Source: Undaria pinnatifida
Lineage: Eukaryota > Sar > Phaeophyceae > Laminariales > Alariaceae
Reading direction: 5' to 3'
Length of the DNA stretch: 64,000 bases
Assembly (NCBI GenBank): GCA_012845835.1
Contig: JABAKD010000026.1
Coordinates: 14,980,533 to 15,044,532 of the forward strand
The notes under the pieces were generated by a model, which worked only from the letters and a program-made list of their open reading frames with translations, ran no database searches and was not told where the DNA came from. Made by a program: the position numbers and the translations under genes. Each line of letters starts with the position of its first letter. Position 1 is the stretch's first letter. Positions 22,301 through 34,300 of the stretch are shown piece after piece.

Positions 22301-25300
22301 CAACTCCGCCCTCCCCTGACGGGTTATTTGACTGACAGGATTCGCGAGATAAACTGATGCATTTTCTTCGGCAGCTGTCAGATTTTCTCCCTCTCAAAAA
22401 CGAGTTGTACAGTTTCCGCGCACAGACTGCCTACCATCACCCCGTTGACCCTGATAGCTACACGGTAGTTGCAAGGGGAGTAGCCGACCAATACCCTTAA
22501 GGAGGTCACACAACCCACAATACGCGCGATCGGAGTATCACACGCAGCCTGCAAAGATGAGTTTCGACGAAATCTTCGATCTCACCAAGGAGGTGGAGTG
22601 TATTTCTATCTTGATAATATATATACACATTTATATATACTTATATATATATTTTGGGCGCTGTAGAGTGGTACTTAGAACCTCCCCTATCCACTGCAGG
22701 GTTGATGTCCCATCTATCATCTGCTGCTACAGCCATTTCACGGAAGGGGTTGCAGCTGTGTAATTGCGCCAAAACGTCCCTGGCCATTCGAGCTCCTCAC
22801 ACGAGGAACTACCTGTTAGTGAAGAAATTTCACTAGTACATGTTGCAGTAAACATAAAAGTATAGACGTTTGGTCGTGTTGTGCGAACGAATGCCTCCGA
22901 AGCCATCTTTCGGGTTGAGGTATTGAGTTCGTCATGTCAGGAGCTCAGGGACTTCTTCAAATCTCATGATGCACCGTGGGATGGCTCGTTACTGGTAGAT
23001 GCTGGCTTTACCGCCGGTCCAAAAGAAAGCAGTACAGACTGCTGCAGCCTCCCTCCCGCAGGACCAGCTTTGGAGCTCTGCCTGCGCTGACCTTTTTATC
23101 TTAACGTTTACAGTGCTGAAATAGGGTAATTTCCCCACGAATCTTGTGTCTTAATGTTAACACACTTCAAATATTCTGACCGCCATATCTTGCGTTTTGT
23201 TTTAAATTCATGTTCACCTTATCGCACCCCAACTTCCTCAACCCGATCGGCGCTACCGCGTCCCCGTGGATCTCATGTCGTAATCGTTGTCGCGGGACAG
23301 GTGTGGGTGTCTGTCGACAATGGCATCGCCTACGTCCACAGCGACTTCTACAACGGCGCTGCCAGCACCTGTCAGTGCAAACGTCTGACAGCGGCTATCC
23401 AGGAGGTCGGTCGACGAGACAGCTTCAAGGTCATAATGCTCATGGGCGGCGAGAACAGCTACGGGAACGGCATTAACCTCAACACCATCGAAGCCAGCAC
23501 CAACCCGCAGATGGTAAGACTGGGGTATACGGTAGTGTCGGCCTTGCTTCTTCCATCCCTTAATGCGATTTCCCCTCCCAACATGCGAATGGGTAAACAC
23601 ATGGTCAGACAATTTTGGTTTCTCCGGAAACTCAGACTGTTTACCGGTGGTTGACAACGTCCTTCTAAGAGACCTCGCAGGGCGGCGAGTTTAGCTATGC
23701 CGGTGACGCTGACAATCTCACACACAAACCACCCCAGCACAGAGCCCGTTTGAGGGCATGTGGATGGTCGCCTGGACCAATGGTACGGTAGGGGATGGAT
23801 TACCCCTTCCTGGCCACATGTTTTCAGTAGCTCGGTATCACTCGCGCGAGAAACCCCCCTGCTCTTTCTTCCGCCTTGCTGTTTCACATTTATCCGAGGT
23901 GTATTAGTGCGAAGAGGAGTGGCTGGCTGCGCAGTAGCAAACCTTTCGCCGGATGTGTTTTGTCCTTGAGGTACAGATTTAGTCGCGCGACTGATGGAAA
24001 CCCGGTAGTAGCAGAAAATGCCGGTACACCATACAGTGGCCTTGAACGCCAGGCCTAGCATATTTTTTCTTGGTTGGCGGACGACTTATTCTGGGCGTAG
24101 CTCCACAGGACACAGAACACGTGATACAAACATGAAATAGCAAACAGCACTCCCTCGCTTAGGTTAAGTTTACGGGAGTGACGCCTTAAAAGGTGACATC
24201 AATAAAACCGCTTTTAAGTCTCGAATGTTCAAAACCTTTCCTGAAATTCGGTTTGTTGTCCGTCTAGTAACAGGTTTCGTTTCTTGTACCAGGTATAAAA
24301 TTTGGACCAATGATGGAAACTAAATACCAAGTATGTATATCCATTACTTCCACCTTTCAAACCGGTCGATTGTCGATCATTTACTTTTACCACCCCTTTC
24401 GCTGAACTCGTGCTTGGAATTTTGTGCGTTTATTTTTTTTATTTTACCCATGAAGGAATCGTGGTTGAACATCAACGCAATCAACGACTCCGTAAAGGCG
24501 GCGTTTTCCATCACGGACAAGACCGTGATTAGCGTCATGCGGGGCAACGCGGGCGCGGGTGGTGCGATGGCAGCCATGGCGTCGGATATAGTGTGGGCGC
24601 ACGAAAACGTTATCCTCAACCCCCACTACAAGGTACTACACACCCTAACCGTATATATGTAGACAGTTGTTAATAGTGGCGACGCCTACGGACAGCTTAA
24701 CAACTTGAAGGGCGACCTAGAAGATCACGTAATCATTAACCCTCGCTGCCAGGCACTGCAAACGTGAACTATCCCAATATACCTAATTGTTAAAAATAGC
24801 AACGCCTACTGACAGCTGAACCATCTAACCAGTTATCAAAAGCGTTGATCCTACGCAAAGACTGCCTGTGTCAGCTTTAATTATAGCGCTCCACAAATGG
24901 AACACCATCGGTGTTTTTTTCACAATACTCTGTGCTGTTTTCAACGTTTTCCGTTTAGCTATCAAGACGCCGTCATAGACTAGAACCGTTCATTGCCACG
25001 AAGGCCTCAAATCGGAGAACGATGTTAAAGAACAATATTTTATCTCCTCCTACAATGCACCTTTCTGTCGTCTCGCTTGTTTGCTCGCTATATATCCCTC
25101 GACCTTAATTTCGGTCGTCGTGCTTCGGGTCAACCGGCCAGTTATCGAGGACAGTTCTAGCCGAAGGATAAAGCAACAAGTGTATCAAAGTGGTTTATAG
25201 AACCGGCATTCGTGTTCCCTAAGTTAACAAGGTCTCTCGTATTCGTCACCGCCCAACATTCACTCCCCTATCTCGCAGCTATTGGTTTGACAAGCATTGT

Positions 25301-28300
25301 CACTCTCCCAGCCTCTGTCGTGTTTGCGATTAGGTTTTCACCCCCCCCGGCCTGACTTTCAATCCGACTCATCTTCGCATCGTTGGTCGGATTTGTCGGG
25401 AAACGCGTTTTTACAAGGCTATGGAACTTACCGGCGGAGAATACTGGACATTTTTCTTGAAACGGAGGGTGGGTAAGTCGGCGGCAAAGGAGCTTACCGG
25501 CGCTACGCGGCCAATTACAGCCAGCCAGGCGCACGCCATCGGCATGGTGAACGATTTGCTGCACTACTCCCCGAGCTCCAGCTTTAGCGAAGAGGTGAGC
25601 GACCAGCTGCTAGGGCAACCTCGCACATCTTGGCACACGGAGGGCTTTTATATCCCTACACATTTGGGCACAACAGATTACCGGGCGTCTTCGCGACCGT
25701 TGACGGTAACCCTCGCGAACGGTATCGTGCGTATGGAGTTCTTCACTGCTATAGGTCTCGCGTACGCGTCAACTTGGTCACACGACGTGCTATATTTGAT
25801 AGGATTTATATTTTCCACGCATAGATTAAGCGGCCCCGCCCGTGCCCCCCTCCTCCCCCCTCCCTCGCTCCCTCTTGATCAAACCCAGACCCTCAGGTCC
25901 TTATTCTTCCTGCCCTCCACTCACCGGATTTTCGAATTACAGTATTCGCTTGATAAACTGATGAATTTCCTTCCACAGCTGTCAAATTTTGTCCGCCCCG
26001 AAAACGGTTCTTTGGTTTCCGCGCACAGACGGACTAACATCACCCTGTCGACCCTGATAGCTACACTGTAGTTCCAAGGGGAGTCGCCGACCTGTATCCT
26101 TAATGAGGACACACAACCCGCAATACGCGCGATCGGAGTATCACACACAGCTTGCAGAGTTGAGTTTCGACAAAATCTTCGATCTTACAGCTGGAGGGAA
26201 AATATACATTATAAAAATTAAAATACACTGCAGCTATGAGATCGAATATTTTGTGGAAAATCATCTTTGCAAGCTGTGTGTGGTACTCCGGTCGCACGTA
26301 TTACGGGTTGTGTGTCCTCATTAAGGATACATGTCGGCGACTCCCCTTGCAATTTCAGTGTAGCTATCAGGGTCAACAGGGTGATGTTAGGCAGTCTGTG
26401 CGCGGAAACTATAAAACCCGTTTCTGAGGGGGACAAAATCTGACAGCTGTCGAAGGAAATGCATCAGTTTATCAAGTGAATCCTGTAAGTCGAATATCCG
26501 GTGAGGGGAGGGCGGAGTGTTTAAGGACGTGGGGGCCTGATATTGATCAAAAGGGGGGCGGGAGGAGGGGAGGGGGGGGGGGGGGGGGGTGGGGCAGGTC
26601 TATTCGTGCGTGGAAACTATAGATATTTCTTGTGGGGGAGGGGGAGGAATGTCGTGGGGGGAGCCCGGGGCGGGGAGGGGGGGGCTTTAGGTCGCATAGA
26701 TGTAGGGGTTGGCTATACGCGTGGTGCTAGGTCTGGGCGATGGTGCGGGTGGTGGGTGGAAGGAGGGGGCTTTTGGGACGGGGGTGGGTGGGAATTGCAG
26801 CAGCGGCATGGACGGCTCTGAAACAATAACGAGGCGATATCCAGGGCGTGGAAGTGTTTATTACTCTGGCGGATTTTGATAGTAGGTGGGGCTTTTAAGC
26901 AAGAGGAAGAGAGGGAAAATTAAAAATATTAAAATAAATAGAAATGGCGGGGGGGGGGGGGGGGGGAGGGGGGGGGGGGAGGCTTTTGAAGAGTTTAAGG
27001 TCACATATAATATTAAAATCAAGGATTTCGTATTTATTAATATAAACATTTATATCCAAAATGTATATTTGTTGTAAGACCTAGGCTACAGATATTAGCG
27101 TCACGTCCACATTTATTTTCGAGGTCGGGAGTGAATATTTTTTTAATCACTCAATTACTCAGACTTGAGGTCTTGCTTGGGGGCAGCGTAAGTTACAATT
27201 CCCTTCCAGAATCACGTCGCACGTAGAAAATGACACGTTTTGGTTGAATCAGTTTTGAAATGACACGGCGTCTTAACCCAATTTCGTGAAAAAATATGAA
27301 ATTGGGAAGGAGAGGAATATGCTTCGCTTTTCATCCTAGCGTCTAGGTTTTTTTTCATCGTGTAGTTCTTCTATTTTTCCTCAAAACAACTGTTGTTGGG
27401 AGTTGGCACAAATTCTAAAATGTGTGGTCAGTGAACAACCTCGTAAGCAAAACTGCGCACGTCTACTGTAGCGTTCGTTCTTTAGCGCCGAGCATATAGT
27501 GCCACCTCATGGCCGAAGCCTTCCAATCTTTTACGGTGACTTTTACTACGTTCACTGTGTTGTTTTTGGGCATGTTGTGTGGTCCGACGCCACCTCGGTC
27601 GCGCGGAATAGCACACGAATGGTGTTGTAAGGGACCGACACCGCACGCTGTACAAGACACGAAGTGCACTCGGAGAGATGCCGGGTGCATGCTACGATGT
27701 GATAGGTGCTCGTTTGCTTGTTATCATTTCGTATCGATGATATCACGGTACCTCAAACAACTGCTGATGAATGAAAACGCAGCCCGAGATAACGATTGTT
27801 ACATGGCACGCATACTACAAAGAAAAAATATATACATACGCCATCAATGGCCGTTGACTTCTCAAGCTGAGAGCCCTCTCTATCTAACATATCACCACCA
27901 GGAAATGCAGCAGACACCACAGAACGACGTGATTACCTCTTATGTATACCATCTGCACGCCGTAGTCTAACTTTCCTCTTCCACGTGTTTTTTTTCCTTG
28001 CGCCATGTGTATGGGCCTGAGCAACTACCGTCGTCAAGAAACGTCGTACCTGGTTAACGTATTGGTTCGAAAATCGATGAAGTGTGCCTATATTTTTGGG
28101 GTTTTCTGCAAGCGTTAGGACAGCAACTCAAAACACGCCTAGCGTAGTGGCAATAACATTTTCACGAACAGGAAAGAGAAGGCCGGGGGGTGTGTGTCTG
28201 TGTAGAAGGGTCTCGCGTGGTTTCTTGATAGTTTATCCCAGCAATGAAGAGGGGAAGCAAAACGTGGTGAAATGCATGGCGATTACAGGGCATCAACATA

Positions 28301-31300
28301 GGCAATACGAGGGCAAGAGACCGCGTGATAAAGCGGGGAAAAAACAGGTGAGGAGGTATGTAAGGAACGCGCAAAGCTTATGATGACACAGCTACATACG
28401 CCTTCCCCGCGGACGCCTGATCAAGACGTGCTCGTTGTTTCCATGGCTGATTATCATACTTTGAATGTGCGGTGGTTCTCATTGACACAGCTGTACGCCA
28501 TCCGAGATCGAGCTCAACTGCTCGTGGCGAGTGGACGTTCTGACAAGATAGTCGCGGACAAGCAGCGAGAAAGAAACGACGTCTGGTTCGAGAAGGCGAG
28601 TGCATTTGTATTCGTATAAGATATGGCAAAACCAATCCTGATTAATACTATCGCCTACCTTTCTTCAGATTTGTGGGGCGAGCTGCCGGTCTAAAATGAT
28701 ACTAACGGAAAACGAAGAGAGTTCAGCTTTGGGTTGCTGGGAGTATCTTACACACGGCACGTGTGATACGTTTTTACGTGTAGATAAAGTCCAGATATGC
28801 TATACCGGCGACCAAATTTGGGAGAGCTCTGAGCAGTTTTATCCTTCGAACGTGGCACGAACATGTCGAAATTTCTTAGGGCCAGAGACACCTGCACGAC
28901 CCCCTTTGCAACTAGGTAACGGTATGGTCCCCCGATTTAAAACCAATTAAGCACCTATGCAACTAGGAGAACCATCACTTACCTCCTTAATATGCAAATG
29001 ACCAGCCAGTACCTCAAGCATAGGACTCGGAGGCAATTACGCTTCCCCCAGGAAGGATCATAAATGTGAGGTCTTGATACAGTGCTGGTCTGTGGTTCTT
29101 TTGGGAAATACATTCTGCCTTGCGGGTAAAACAATTGGCACCCACGTATGTCTGTGCCGGCACTCAGCAACACTGCAACTACACAGTAGTGTTTGGCTCA
29201 TCGTAGCTTACCATGTCATTGCTGGTTGCTGTCGTAAACTTAAAACACCACGAGAGCTAAGGCAGCGAAGAAACGAGGAGTAACTCACGAACGTTAGCCC
29301 TTACCTATCATAAAGAGCTACCAAGACTCGAGTCATTCTACCTTAGCCCCCCCCAACCTTTCATTATTAACGAAATCATTGATTTCGAAACAAGCCCGCG
29401 AACAAATCGCCTGAAATGCAGTGCCCTTTTGCCACCCTGTCATCGGTCGGAGGTGCTTCCCGAACAAGAAAACATGCGAATATAGACTACACTTTTCATA
29501 ACATCCTTCCTCGTATCCAGCAGCCACGCAACGCTCGTTAAAGAAGAAAAACATGAAAATCGCTGGTGGTAACTGTTTGGTGGGATGATTCCCGCTGGGT
29601 ACTTATTCCACGGCGGTATTCATCTCTTAGCAGTTTCGTTTTTATCCAACGTCGTTTGTTTCGGAGACGTCTTAGGCTTCCAAAGTTGGTGTAACTCAGA
29701 ATAACCGTGGTGCACGCCTCGCGTATATCGCATCCCATAAGTGACGCCCCGGCATTCGCTTGGATGTGGCAGAATGTTTTCCAGGCCACCAAAGTCGGCT
29801 AAGCTAAAATTTCACTCGTCACGCAGGTGGAAAGATGCAGGACGTCTGAGCTGGTGCGGATGAGGGAGTGCTTCTCCAGCCCGTGGTATCACGATGCGCG
29901 TCGGCGTTTCGTTTACAAGGTAAAAGCCAGTTTCTCCACAGTCACAGAAAGAGGAACGATGGAACTGTTGTCTTCCGCGCCCCCCCCCCAAACGCGCACA
30001 ATATGGACGACAGGTTCAATTACCCAGGTCCACGGCAAGTTTCATTTAGCGAGACCTGCGGTTTGGTCTTGAAAAATTACCGAACTATTTGCTGTAGCAT
30101 TTCATGTTTGCGGTATTCCTATAATGCCTCCGTCCGTTGACGCTACCCCAACCCAAACTCTAATTATAAACGGATGTCATGCAGAGTCCCACGCTGAGCA
30201 CAACACCGGCACATATGGTGAGGGAATCAAGCATTCCAGCTTTGACTCTCGACGGCAGGCGTGCGGCGACGGTGATCAAGAACCAGATCAAGGAACGGAT
30301 CGACGTCCTTGTCAAGGAACAGGATCAGAGCAACGGCGGCATCGGTTGCGCCCGGAGGGTGCCCGGACTCGGAATCGTAATGGCGAACGGGTGAGTTGGA
30401 CGTTTCACTATAGTCCGTTCCTTAAGTTTGGTTAGTTTGGGTTGAGTGGGCGTTTGATAACCCGGCGTAGGTGAGTGGGTTGGTGGCCGCGTAGGTTAGA
30501 TTATTTCGATAGTGTGCGAGTCGATACGTGGGTTGGTTAACGGGAGGGTCAAGGTGGTTAGACGAGTGGGGGGATTGGGCGGGAGAGCTGCGGTGGGTGT
30601 ATCGCATAATATGTGGAACGAATTCCCTGCGCTCTCGTCGGCCATGCAAGGTTTACTCATTTTCGCGGTAACATCTAGCGCAAAATGTATGATTGCCGTC
30701 AATTTATCAGGCGACCGGATTCGAGCATTTACGTGGATGCCAAACTACGAGCTGCCAAAGCAGCGGGGATGAAAACCGCCCTTGTCGATATACCCACGGA
30801 AGGCCTGTCTCCAACCGACCTGGAAGCTAAGGTATGGAGTCTGTGGACCGAACTGTTACACGTAAAACGAGCCCCAGGATCGAGGCCTCCGGTTGGATTT
30901 GCTATTGCCAGAGGCCATGGAAATTGTTTGACACGCTACACAGACAAACACCTGCATACGCTCTTGTACTGACATACAGAGCCTTAATGATGACTGTCCT
31001 AACCTGGGCGGTAGAAAAGGGGGTACCTCCCTTATTGTCGCCCGATTGTTTCCCCGTATTCTCCACGAACTCACCATACTGCAGACGGCAGTCTAAGATG
31101 CCAAGGGCTCGTTGCCCTTATGTCCGTGCATGTCGTTGTGCGCGTCCACTATTTGGGCCATGTCGGAACAGGTGTTGGCCGAGGTTCGATCCCTGAACGA
31201 GCGAGATGACATCGACGGGATCGTCGTTCAGATGCCGCTACCGACCGGCGTCGACTCGCGAAAGGTAGTCCACGTTGTTGGTGTCTCTTAGGTACTGCCA

Positions 31301-34300
31301 TTTAAGACTTTGTGGTCAAACCTCTTTTTATCTTGCAAACTACCACGCAACACGATGGGATTCGAAACCGCCGCTGGCATACTTCGCGCGCCATGGTGTA
31401 TATTCACAAATCGCTAGCGTGACTCCAGACGCTAAGTTGAACGCCACAATGCTTGCCCGTTTCCATTTCACGAAGTATCTACACCCGTTATCCATTACAT
31501 AATTTTACCGTTTTTTAGTTCGGGCTCGGGGCAAGATACGATTACGGTTGGGCGATGGCGCTAATATTTGCGCCGGACGAATGCGTTTCTGAACTGCGCT
31601 AATATGGGCAAAAACAGTGTCAAACTCTCTAACGAATGGAAACGTCTGCTAACCTGCATCTACTAGGTGGCCAGGGCAATTGGGGTTCACAAAGGCGCGG
31701 ACGCTTGCCATCCCGCAAATTCAGCGAAAATCTTCAATGGCGAGGCATGGTCCAGCGACACGACCATAACAGGTAAACCTTCTGTTTTCACTCGACACCG
31801 GACACGTTTAACCTGATCCAGATCGTATAGATATACTTTTCATATCCGTAGTATATGTTGTTGCGTTTATTTGTCGGAGGCTACGGCAGGCGGCCTCCCC
31901 AACTTTGACTACGTGGCTCGGTTCGTCGCTGTTGAGCTAAGGTGACTTCACCGCTCGGCGGCCGAATTGATTACAACACATCTTCTGGTCGCAATGCAAG
32001 CGACGACGTGGTAGAGCACACGCCTATGTGTTTGCCTAATACCTAAGCAGTGCTCTTGATCTGTCCAAGCCCATAGAATGAGAGTTACGCCCTCAAAGAC
32101 GTATGTATGAAACCTTTTACAAAGCCACACCCCGTGAAAGGCACCACAAAATGCACAGGGGACAAATTCTACGGCAGGCAGGGGTGGGTCTCTGTATTAG
32201 GGACGATCCTTTGCAGTGGCTCGGGGTCACTCGCGCGTGTGCCCCCCCTTTTCCATGCGCTCGTAGGCGTTCGTGATGTCGAATTTGTTTCGATATGAAC
32301 CCGCAATATTATAGTAGGCCACGCTGCGCCAAATCAGTCATCTAAAGTCCATTTGTTCGTGAGGCAGAGAGTCAGTCGTGCAACTGGCTCTAACACAGTA
32401 GTGAAAAATGGGGGTAAACCCTCTACCCGTAGCCTTGGTGAGGGATGAATGATGGAAAGTCCTAACAAACACTGTTGGAACTGCCGTTAAACGTTGTAGT
32501 TTGATTTGTGCTGCCCCACATGGCTAGGGTCAAAAGCCAAAAACGAGATTTTCGACAGTGTATTTCGTTTTCGTGCACCTTGATCCTGATTGGTAGGACC
32601 GTCAGAGGAATTCCGGCCCATGTCGTGCACTCCTCACGGAATTGTAGTTCTCCTGGCCATGCACGGGGTTCGCGTCGTGGGGCAGACAGCCGTGGTCATT
32701 GGCAAGAGCCGGATGGTTGGAGCACCAATGGCGGCGATGCTAAGCAGCGGCGGTGCCACCGTTACTATGTGCGACGTCCACACTGAGAAGACCACCCTCG
32801 AACTCAAGGTGACTGTAGCTGCACTAAATCTAAAAATACCTCTCGGTGGAGAAAATTGTATAAGGAAAACTGTGGTGTAAGAGACACCGGGCGTTACGTA
32901 GGGTGGGGGTAGGGGTTGCGGTTAGGAGAGCGCGTGTTGCATAACTTTCTAGTACATACGATTTGAATTTTTCTACGTTTTGGAGCAAGCGGAGATTCAA
33001 ATGTTCGAAGGCCGCTGAACAAATGGACTTTTTGCCGACAAACTTACCCGACCAACCGAGTCCCGCATCCCGCCCGACAAACGGATAACCGGCTCATGGA
33101 TAGGGGCGACATGGACTTCTCTGAGATTAGTGTGACGCGTGAAATGATAGAGGCCGTTCTACTCGGCATTAACATATTTGAGATTGCCGTGATCCATTTG
33201 AATACATCGTCGCACTGTGTTTAATGGTTTTGCGACGGGAAAGACATAGATACCTAGGCTAAGGTGTTAGTCGCGCACCTAGGGCTTCCCTTTCAACTTC
33301 TCAAATTTTATGTCCTCAGGGTACAGAGCACGTCAGGCGAAGACCCCCACAATAGCAATGGCACCGATTTTGCCGTGGCAGGCAAATTACAATACCTGCA
33401 AGCAGGCTGGACGTTTAGTGCCTGCCGGTCTCTCTTTGTAAACAACCGGTATACTAGGTTTTTGCGATGCAGTACGAACATCGCTGGAGAGGCACGCTAT
33501 TGAGTGAATGTGGAGGGCCTACAATCAATGGTGGTGGAAAGGGAGTAAAACCCTCTCTTTCACCATAGGAAAAATGCACCTCATAGACCTAATACCGAGT
33601 ACGGTGACTTTATCATACCCGGAAATACAAAATGAGACATGTCATCGCGTATTTTGTTTGGCGTTTAGACTCTGTAAAACCGCTGAGTACGGCGTTCCTT
33701 ACTACTACTGTCAAGTTCTCCTCAGTAGACATGCCTTCACTTGCTCAACACCCACCCGTAGCATTAGCTCATTAAGGGTTCCACATTTTGTTCCAGATTG
33801 TGTCTACGCTAACGATGTTATTTGCTATCCCCCTGTGAAGGTTCGAAACGCCGATATCGTCGTCTCGGCCGCGGGGAGGGCTGGTCTGGTGAGGGGGCAC
33901 TGGATCCGCCCGGGAGCGGTGGTGGTGGACGTCGCAATGAACACTCAAGGTCCGAGTACTATCATTTTATCGAGGGAAATGGTAGTGTTCCAATAGTATG
34001 GCATCTCAGACCTTCCGCTTAGGGAACACTGCGTGAGTGCCCACCCTTCGCGTTGGCCACTCAAGTTATTCGGGCGTTTGTGCAAGTCCCAATATGCGCG
34101 TTACTTGTGGTACTCGTCAACTGGTACTACTAGCTTTCGGAGATCAGGAGTTTCAGATTAGAATGTTTCAAAATATGTCGCAGAGCGTACTTCGTTTGGG
34201 TTGTAGACGGTCTTTGCTGTGGGCGTTGCTTATTTCCGGAGGGAGTCCATGATGGCATTGCCATACGACTTGCCTGCGTGCTTGATAAAAATCTCTGGCC

